Of a stretch of DNA of 30,267 nt, positions 24,647 through 30,267 are shown piece by piece (position 1 is the first letter of the stretch; each line of letters begins with the position of its first letter). A program made the translations under genes and the position numbers. The stretch comes from JBFHFS01 sp041583495 (lineage in GTDB: Bacteria > Bacteroidota > Bacteroidia > Bacteroidales > Marinilabiliaceae), in assembly GCA_041583495.1 (NCBI GenBank), contig JBFHFS010000060.1, forward strand, positions 1-30,267, written 5' to 3'. Below the pieces are notes generated by a model. That model was not told where the DNA came from. It worked only from the letters and a program-made list of their open reading frames with translations, and did no database searches.

Positions 24647-26338
24647 ATGTCAACTAAAAAAATTGTGATTATTGGGGGCTCAGCAGCCGGCCCCAAAGCC
24701 GCGGCCAAAGCCCGGCGAATGGATGAATTTGCCGAAATCATCATGTTCCAGAAAGCTCCGGACCTGTCAATGGCTTCCTGCGGATACCCCTACTATATAG
24801 GAGGCTTCTTCGATGACCGCAACATGTTGCTATGCACCCCCACGGGAGCCGTGCGGGACCCAAAATTTTACTGGAATGCCAAAGGCATCGATGCACGGGT
24901 AAATACCGAGATCACCAAAATAGACCGGCCTAATAAACGTGTTGAGTTCGTCAATTTACAATCGGGCGAAAAGGGAGAACAAGCCTACGATCAATTGGTA
25001 ATAGCCACCGGTGCCACGCCAAACATGCCCCCCATCCCCGGGGTTGATTTAAAAGGCATCACTACTTTGCAATCGATGCAGGATGCCGACTATCTTCGAA
25101 AGATCCGCGATGAAGGAAAGATAAAAAAAGCAGTGGTAATCGGGGGTGGCCTCATAGGCATTGAAACACTCGAAGCCCTTAACCTGGCAGGGATTGAACT
25201 CACATTGATTGAATTACTCCCTCAGCTGCTCACCTTCCTGGATTGGAAGATGGCCAAATTGGTCGAAAACTATCTGAAAACCAAAGCCAATGTAATCACC
25301 AAAAACGGAGTGGCCGAGTTCTTAGGACACGATGGCGAGATTTGTGGGGTTAAACTGCAAAATGGGACTCAAATACCCTGCGAGCTGGCGGTTGTGGCCA
25401 TCGGCGTTAAACCAAATGTTAAGCTGGCACGCGAGGCAGGCCTCCAGATTGGAAAACTGGGCGGCATCACCGTAAATAAGTACATGCAAACCAGTGATCC
25501 CGACATATACGCCGCAGGTGATTGTTGTGAAATAAAGAACCTCATTACCGGTAAAAATGTACTGGCCCCCTATGGCGACCTGGCCAATCTGCAGGGACGC
25601 GTTGTAGGCGAGAACACCTTTTCGCCTAATTCGGCGACCTTTCCGGGCACCATCCAAACCGGCGTCTGCAAATTATTTGATTTTGGCGTAGGAATCACCG
25701 GTCTGTCGGAAGCCAAAGCCATTGAGGCAGGACTGGAGTATGTAAAAGTGGTCAATGCCAGCCCCGACAAACCCGGGTTTATGAAAGGCAGGCTTCTCAT
25801 CACCAAACTTCTGGCCGACAAAAATAATGGTCGCCTTTTGGGGGCACAATGCCTGGGTCCCGGCGATGTCAGCAAGCAGCTGGCTATCTGGGCTACCGCC
25901 ATCAAAGGAAGGCTGACGGTTGAGGATATGGTGAATGCAGACCTTCCCTACGCCCCCCCATTTTCACTGGCCATTGACCACAGTATTGCCACCGCCCACA
26001 TTCTGCAAAACAAAATGAAGGGTCTGTTCAACGGAATCTCCTCCCTTGAGCTGAAAGAAAAGCTGGATAAGGGAGAAGACCTGTTCATTCTGGATGCCCG
26101 TGGGGCCGATGAGTACGAACAATCCCGGCTGGGCATTGGCGAAACACTCATTCCCATCGGGATGCTGCGAAAACGACTAAATGAGCTTCCTCAGGACAAA
26201 AACAAAGAGATTATCACCTTGTGTAAGATCTCCCTTAGAGGCTATGAAGCAGCGGTATTGCTAAAAGCCCATGGGTATACCAATGTAAAAGTGTTGGAAG
26301 GAGGACTCATGGCCTGGCCTTTCGAAAAAGAAAAATAA
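24647..26338 (+). CDS. CoA-disulfide-reductase-like FAD oxidoreductase with C-terminal rhodanese
   Basis: 563 residues. FAD site IVIIGGSAAGPKAA (6-19). Single redox cysteine C45 in SMASCGYPYYIGG, as in CoA disulfide reductase, Nox and NADH-dependent persulfide reductase. NAD(P)H site AVVIGGGLIGIE near residue 165, then the second FAD block YAAGDCCE near 290. A rhodanese domain (about 463-563) ends the protein, with C526 in CKISLRG as persulfide-carrying Cys. This architecture is that of NADH-dependent persulfide/polysulfide reductases, which reduce S0, polysulfide or CoA persulfide. It sits 45 bp downstream of the ATPase pair on the same strand, which links the cluster to sulfur handling (inference). 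A structured hairpin follows the gene. Confidence 0.92.
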   Translation: MSTKKIVIIGGSAAGPKAAAKARRMDEFAEIIMFQKAPDLSMASCGYPYYIGGFFDDRNMLLCTPTGAVRDPKFYWNAKGIDARVNTEITKIDRPNKRVEFVNLQSGEKGEQAYDQLVIATGATPNMPPIPGVDLKGITTLQSMQDADYLRKIRDEGKIKKAVVIGGGLIGIETLEALNLAGIELTLIELLPQLLTFLDWKMAKLVENYLKTKANVITKNGVAEFLGHDGEICGVKLQNGTQIPCELAVVAIGVKPNVKLAREAGLQIGKLGGITVNKYMQTSDPDIYAAGDCCEIKNLITGKNVLAPYGDLANLQGRVVGENTFSPNSATFPGTIQTGVCKLFDFGVGITGLSEAKAIEAGLEYVKVVNASPDKPGFMKGRLLITKLLADKNNGRLLGAQCLGPGDVSKQLAIWATAIKGRLTVEDMVNADLPYAPPFSLAIDHSIATAHILQNKMKGLFNGISSLELKEKLDKGEDLFILDARGADEYEQSRLGIGETLIPIGMLRKRLNELPQDKNKEIITLCKISLRGYEAAVLLKAHGYTNVKVLEGGLMAWPFEKEK

Positions 26339-26377
26339 CCTTAAAAGGGTAAACAGCCGACTGCAAAAAACTGATTA

Positions 26378-26423
26378 CCACACCCCTTTCCTGGTCTCCA
26401 GGTGGATGCCGGAAGGGGTGTGG
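26378..26423 (+). terminator. Nested hairpin after the flavoprotein gene
   Basis: CCACACCCCTTTCC (26378-26391) pairs with GGAAGGGGTGTGG (26411-26423) with one bulged T, and an inner CCTGG-TCT-CCAGG hairpin starts inside it. No T-run follows, so it may be a 3' end stabiliser or rho-type end rather than a standard terminator. Confidence 0.45.
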
Positions 26424-26468
26424 CAATACCTTCTCCTCATAATCCAGAAGTCTCTAAACCAATAAGAT

Positions 26469-27392
26469 ATGACGGATCAGGAAATTATTAACTGGCTGCT
26501 TAGCGGGGATGTATCTATTCAGTACCAGGTTTACCGGGACCTGTTATCTACCCATCGGCAGGATCTGCAAAACCGTATTACATCCGAGGGATGGGGTACC
26601 GAATTTATGGCAAGACGGTTCCCGGATGGACATTGGGGTTTAAAATTCTATCAACCCAAATGGACCTCTACTCACTACACCCTCCTCGACCTAAGAAACC
26701 TCTGTTTGAATCCCGACAGCCCACCCATTCATCAAACTATTGATTCAATCATCGCAAGAGAAAAGGGAAAAGATGGGGGGATTCGTCCCATTGGATCCCT
26801 GGCGGTTAGCGACGTGTGCATCAATGGCATGTTTCTGAACTATGCATCTTATTTCAAAACCGATGAAGAAAAACTTAAATCCATTGTGGATTTTATCCTG
26901 TCTCAAAAGATGGAGGATGGTGGCTTTAACTGTATGTCGAACCGTTCGGGAGCCAAACACAGCTCTCTGCACTCCACTCTATCGGTGTTGGAGGGCATAA
27001 CCGAATATGACAAAAATGGCTATCAATACCGTTTAGACGAATTAAAAAGCGTGCAACAGCGATCGATAGAATTTATGCTCATGCACCAACTTTTCCTCTC
27101 CGATAAAACAGGAAAAATCATCCACAAAAACTTTCTTAAACTCTCCTTCCCTTGCAGATGGCGCTACGACATCCTCAGAGCATTGGATTATTTTCAATAT
27201 TCCAAAACCAAATGGGATCCCCGAATGGATCCGGCCATAGAAGTTTTGCTGAAAAAGAGAAATAAGAACTTAACCTGGAATTTAAACGCGCACCATCCGG
27301 GGCAAGTCCATTTCGAGATGGAGAAGGCAGGAAAACCCAGCCGATGGAACACACTGAGAGCCTTACGGGTATTAGCCTGGCTTAACCGTTAG
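26469..27392 (+). CDS. Prenyltransferase/squalene-cyclase-like alpha-toroid protein, function unknown
   Basis: 307 residues, no signal peptide. The chain is helical, with repeated pieces of alpha/alpha-toroid (terpenoid cyclase/prenyltransferase-like) style: DGHWG near 53, KDGGIRP near 101, EDGGFNC near 150, then paired helices with LHSTLSVLEGI. The Asp-Gly-Gly turns recur in cyclase and prenyltransferase QW-type repeats. The catalytic DxDD motif of squalene-hopene cyclase is not seen, and the protein is half its size, so it is unlikely to be a cyclase. Ordinary Bacteroidota hypothetical proteins of this kind are known (from memory). It has no operon partner; the next gene converges with a 4-bp gap. 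Confidence 0.7.
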   Translation: MTDQEIINWLLSGDVSIQYQVYRDLLSTHRQDLQNRITSEGWGTEFMARRFPDGHWGLKFYQPKWTSTHYTLLDLRNLCLNPDSPPIHQTIDSIIAREKGKDGGIRPIGSLAVSDVCINGMFLNYASYFKTDEEKLKSIVDFILSQKMEDGGFNCMSNRSGAKHSSLHSTLSVLEGITEYDKNGYQYRLDELKSVQQRSIEFMLMHQLFLSDKTGKIIHKNFLKLSFPCRWRYDILRALDYFQYSKTKWDPRMDPAIEVLLKKRNKNLTWNLNAHHPGQVHFEMEKAGKPSRWNTLRALRVLAWLNR

Positions 27393-27396
27393 GGAA

Positions 27397-29841
27397 TCAA
27401 AACCCCATATCTACACCTCCATCGTTCTCCCCCCCACCTTTAGGTGGACGTTTAAGCTGATTGAGCCGGCAAATAAATGACAAGCGGATTTGTCTCGAAC
27501 TCCATCGAAAGGTATTATCCGAAATTAAGTCGGACTGGTCTATCTGATACCGAAATTTCCGGCTATTAAAGAGATCCCGAACACTCAGGGACAGAGTTCC
27601 ATTCCCCTCCAGAACATCCTTGCTCAGGGTTGTATTGAGCATGTAAAAAGGCTTAAGCAAGCCCTGGGTGGTTTTTTGTTGACCCCGATAGAAAAAAGTG
27701 GCCTGAAAACTAAGATCGTTATCCCAGTTCATTCGTGAGTTAACTCGGGTATCCCACGACCAGGTATCACTACTGAGTTCCTTAACCTCATTATGGTATT
27801 CAAAAATCCCCTCCGTCTGCATTCGGTAAAAATTAACATTTCCCGACAAACTCCACCACTTAAACGGATCAATGGAGAGGTTGGTCTCGGCCCCATATGC
27901 ATGCCTTACCGACAGATTTCGGGGAACATAAAAGGTGATTCCCTTATCATCCACATAACTAATTCGTTCAATCACGCCGGTGGTATGACGATAATAGACC
28001 CCCAAATAAAAGGAGGTGACACCGGGGGTATAAACATATCCGCTCTCGTAGGCATTGGTGTATTCGGGTTTCAGGTCGGGATTCCCGGTTCGAATATTTC
28101 GCGCATCACTAAAACCATAAAAGGGATTTAACAACCTGAATTGAGGGCGCTGAATACGCCGACTGTAACTCAGCTGCCAGGCATTATAGGTGTTGAAATT
28201 ATAGGTGACGTGTGCCGTGGGGAAAAAGTCGAAATAACTGCGGGCATTTCGAACATCGTTTTGCCCGAGATAGGTCTCAATGTCGGAATTTTCGCCCCGC
28301 AACCCCATCTGAATGCCAATGGGCCCAAATTTATGGGCACCCTGCAGATAGAGGGCAAACACATTTTCGTCGTAATCGAAATCATTAGTGAATTCCGGAA
28401 GAGTCACCCAGCTCCCGTCCTGTTTCTCTTCGACCTTGTAGGGATTGGTAATTTTGCGGAATTCTCCACGCAAGCCTGCTTCGAACCGGCCTTCGTTGCC
28501 AAAAGGGTAGATGTAATCGGCCTGCATCAACCAGTTTTTTTCACTCTCCTGGTTCAACACCTGCTGAAACAAAGGATCTTCTCCGGGTTCCAGGCCCAAA
28601 ACCACTTCGTCCACCTCGGAATCTTCGGTTTCAGAATCCTCAAGGTATTGAACAAAGGCATTTAGTTTATGCTCTTCATTTTCGAATTGCTTTTCCAGAT
28701 TCAGAGAGAATTCCAGATTCTTTTCGGTCTCTATTTCGTGATCATAACGCCGGGACTCTTTATAGGGGGTACTCTCTCCTGACCAATAATCCCGATAAAG
28801 AATGTCAGAGGTATTGTCTTCATCGTCGAAACTCATGAGAGCGGCAGCGGTAAGCGTAGTTTTAGAATCGATAAAAAGATCCGCACCGCCTCTAAAGTTT
28901 TGGGACCATCCACTACGTAAACGGTCGCGACTAACGGTGGTTCTGAAGGGAGGATCGGCCTGAGGAAACAGCTGATCTGATTTTCCGTCACCATTCCGTT
29001 TGCTGTAATCGATGCCATAATTGAAGAAGTAGTTAATTTTATCGCGCCGGAAATTAACATTGGCCCCCACCGAATAGTCGGCCGGCTGCCCTAAAGAGCC
29101 TTCAAAAGAACCATGAACCCCTTTGCGCTGATCTTTTTTGAGAACAATATTGATAATGCCGGTCATGCCTTCGGCCTCGTAGCGCGCACTGGGATTGGTT
29201 ATCACCTCCACCCGTTCGATCATATTTCCCTGTAAAGCACGCAGGGCATCGGTATTCCCTGAGTTCACCAACCCCGAGGGTTTCCCATCTATCAGAATAC
29301 GAACGCCACCGCTTCCCCTAAGGGTTACATTGCCCTCGGCATCTACGGCAACGGTAGGAATATTGTCGAGAATTTCGGCCGCCGAATTACCGGTATTACC
29401 CAGGTCTTTACCCACATTGAAGATTTTGCGATCCACGCCAATCACCATCTCGCTCTTTTGGGCCTGAACAGTTACCTCAGAAAGGTTTTTGACAGACGGC
29501 TCCAACCGAATGGTCCCCACATCGACTACCCTTTTTCGATCGGGCACATTCACCTCCGGGATAATCTGGCGATGATAGGCGATAAACTGCACCTCCAGAT
29601 AATATCCCCCGGGCTCCAGAACAAACCCAAAAGCCCCATCCTGGTCTGTTATCCCACCGGTCACCAAAACGGAATCCTCTGAATACACTGAGACGGTGGC
29701 GAACTCAAGCGGCGTATCCAATGAAGCATCCACCACCCGGCCCCGCACTTCACCCTTTGACACGGGTACCGCCGCCTGACCTAAAACGCCTGAACAAGAC
29801 CACCACCCCAAAGCCAGTATAAAAAACAACTTTCTTATCAT
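27397..29841 (-). CDS. TonB-receptor-like outer-membrane beta-barrel protein
   Basis: 814 residues from the ATG at 29841, chosen because it gives a clean signal peptide (MIRKLFF...SGVLGQ) after a G-rich stretch; an upstream ATG at 29901 adds an atypical 20-residue tail. A carboxypeptidase-regulatory-like beta-sandwich (about 30-115; RGRVVDASLDTPLEFATVSVY) is followed by a plug (about 125-240; AAEILDNIPTVAVDAEGNVTLRG, IERVEVITNPSARYEAEG, GIINIVLKK). The rest is a long beta-barrel of the outer-membrane-protein type common in Bacteroidota, ending GVDMGF. No SusD partner is next to it, so it is not a standard polysaccharide-locus SusC. Ligand unknown; peptide or metal uptake is possible. Its upstream region is purine-rich low-complexity DNA. 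Confidence 0.9.
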   Translation of the reverse strand: MIRKLFFILALGWWSCSGVLGQAAVPVSKGEVRGRVVDASLDTPLEFATVSVYSEDSVLVTGGITDQDGAFGFVLEPGGYYLEVQFIAYHRQIIPEVNVPDRKRVVDVGTIRLEPSVKNLSEVTVQAQKSEMVIGVDRKIFNVGKDLGNTGNSAAEILDNIPTVAVDAEGNVTLRGSGGVRILIDGKPSGLVNSGNTDALRALQGNMIERVEVITNPSARYEAEGMTGIINIVLKKDQRKGVHGSFEGSLGQPADYSVGANVNFRRDKINYFFNYGIDYSKRNGDGKSDQLFPQADPPFRTTVSRDRLRSGWSQNFRGGADLFIDSKTTLTAAALMSFDDEDNTSDILYRDYWSGESTPYKESRRYDHEIETEKNLEFSLNLEKQFENEEHKLNAFVQYLEDSETEDSEVDEVVLGLEPGEDPLFQQVLNQESEKNWLMQADYIYPFGNEGRFEAGLRGEFRKITNPYKVEEKQDGSWVTLPEFTNDFDYDENVFALYLQGAHKFGPIGIQMGLRGENSDIETYLGQNDVRNARSYFDFFPTAHVTYNFNTYNAWQLSYSRRIQRPQFRLLNPFYGFSDARNIRTGNPDLKPEYTNAYESGYVYTPGVTSFYLGVYYRHTTGVIERISYVDDKGITFYVPRNLSVRHAYGAETNLSIDPFKWWSLSGNVNFYRMQTEGIFEYHNEVKELSSDTWSWDTRVNSRMNWDNDLSFQATFFYRGQQKTTQGLLKPFYMLNTTLSKDVLEGNGTLSLSVRDLFNSRKFRYQIDQSDLISDNTFRWSSRQIRLSFICRLNQLKRPPKGGGENDGGVDMGF

Positions 29842-29917
29842 ACCCCCCCACTTATAGAATTTTAAGAACCTTAATCCTATCAATAAACCAGTAAAAACCA
29901 CAAAAGTTTTATAATAG

Positions 29918-30006
29918 AGGATAGAGGATAGAAGGTAGAGATTAGAGATGAGAAGGGATTAGAGATTAAAGAAGCTGGAAGCAAGAAAAAGGGGAAAAGG
30001 GGGAAA
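29918..30006. repeat. Purine-rich low-complexity tract
   Basis: The + strand is almost only A and G, with degenerate GAGGATA/GATTAGA units (29918-29975) followed by AAAGGGGGAAAGG stretches. The minus-strand frames here encode only Phe/Ser/Pro/Leu repeats and are not genes. Confidence 0.75.
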
Positions 30007-30267
30007 GGTGAAAAGGTGGAAAAGGTAAAAAAGTGAAAAAAGTGGAAGAGGTGAAAACAAAAAAACCGCGGCAGCGGTGACAGGTTGGTAGCAGAAACAG
30101 GGAGATTGGTAAGATGGTTAGAGCTGCGGCACAACAAGGTGAAAAGGTGAAAAGGTGAAAAAGTGAAAAAGGTGGAAGAGGTGAAAACAAAAAAACCGCG
30201 GCAGCGGTGACAGGTTGGTAGCAGAAACAGGGAGATTGGTAAGATGGTTAGAGCTGCGGCACAACAA
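30007..30267. repeat. Two tandem copies of a ~130-bp repeat at the window end
   Basis: Unit 1 is 30007-30137 (131 bp) and unit 2 is 30138-30267 (130 bp). A 96-bp core (30042-30137 and 30172-30267) is identical in both. The first ~35 bp of each unit is a variable run of GGTGAAAA-type 8-bp repeats, with one indel and a few mismatches. The core contains CCGCGGCAGCGG and GAGCTGCGGCAC. The window ends exactly at the unit boundary, so the array may continue. Confidence 0.9.

Noticed and set aside
27397..29841. SusC of a polysaccharide-utilization locus
   Set aside because: No SusD-like gene or glycoside hydrolases are adjacent, and the barrel is shorter than usual SusC proteins.
29880..30190. Minus-strand frames of 74-85 residues in the repeat region
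   Set aside because: They are Phe/Ser/Pro/Leu low-complexity translations of the purine-rich tract, differing with frame and carrying no domain.
30007..30267. CRISPR array
   Set aside because: Repeats of ~130 bp in tandem without unique spacers, low-complexity flanks and no cas genes do not fit CRISPR.

Overview
The window looks like chromosomal DNA of a Bacteroidota bacterium, probably a free-living anaerobe or facultative anaerobe near the Marinilabiliales/Bacteroidales; that placement is inference. The signs are several Bacteroidota-type promoters (-7 TAnnTTTG, in some cases with a -33 TTG about 20 bp upstream), A-rich start regions with few Shine-Dalgarno sites, an outer-membrane TonB-type protein with a carboxypeptidase-regulatory N-terminus, a GH15/OtsAB trehalose pair, and a cluster of ferredoxin-containing P-loop ATPases typical of anaerobes. 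I saw no rRNA, tRNA, CRISPR, transposase or phage genes.

Layout. 1-3.1 kb (+): a three-barrel outer-membrane protein with a coiled-coil/Pro-Val stalk, then a small lipocalin-like lipoprotein, closed by a 20-bp inverted-repeat terminator. 3.2-4.8 kb (-): a small helical protein and an S37-type serine peptidase. 5.0-11.8 kb (-): one 2238-residue protein joining a complete fold-type-I PLP aminotransferase-like core to an HPr-kinase/PEPCK-like P-loop module, the most unusual item here. 11.9-14.0 kb (-): hflK-hflC. 14.2-18.35 kb: bifunctional trehalose-6-phosphate synthase/phosphatase (-) divergent from a GH15 trehalase/glucoamylase (+), with a perfect palindrome between them.

18.35-20.3 kb (-): a tight four-gene operon: free methionine-(R)-sulfoxide reductase, PTR1/FolM-like pteridine reductase, FolB and a short FolK. 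20.6-21.2 kb (-): an ECF-type sigma factor with its own promoter and terminator. 21.6-26.3 kb (+): DUF134 regulator, NifX/NifB-like protein, a 58-residue DUF5320-like protein, two MinD-type ATPases each carrying an inserted 2x[4Fe-4S] ferredoxin, and a CoA-disulfide-reductase-like flavoprotein with a C-terminal rhodanese. This reads as a metal/Fe-S/sulfur handling module with a palindromic operator at its promoter.

26.5-29.8 kb: an orphan alpha/alpha-toroid (prenyltransferase/squalene-cyclase-like) protein (+) convergent with a TonB-receptor-like outer-membrane barrel (-). 29.9-30.27 kb: purine-rich low-complexity DNA running into two tandem copies of a ~130-bp repeat; the window's last base is exactly the end of the second copy.
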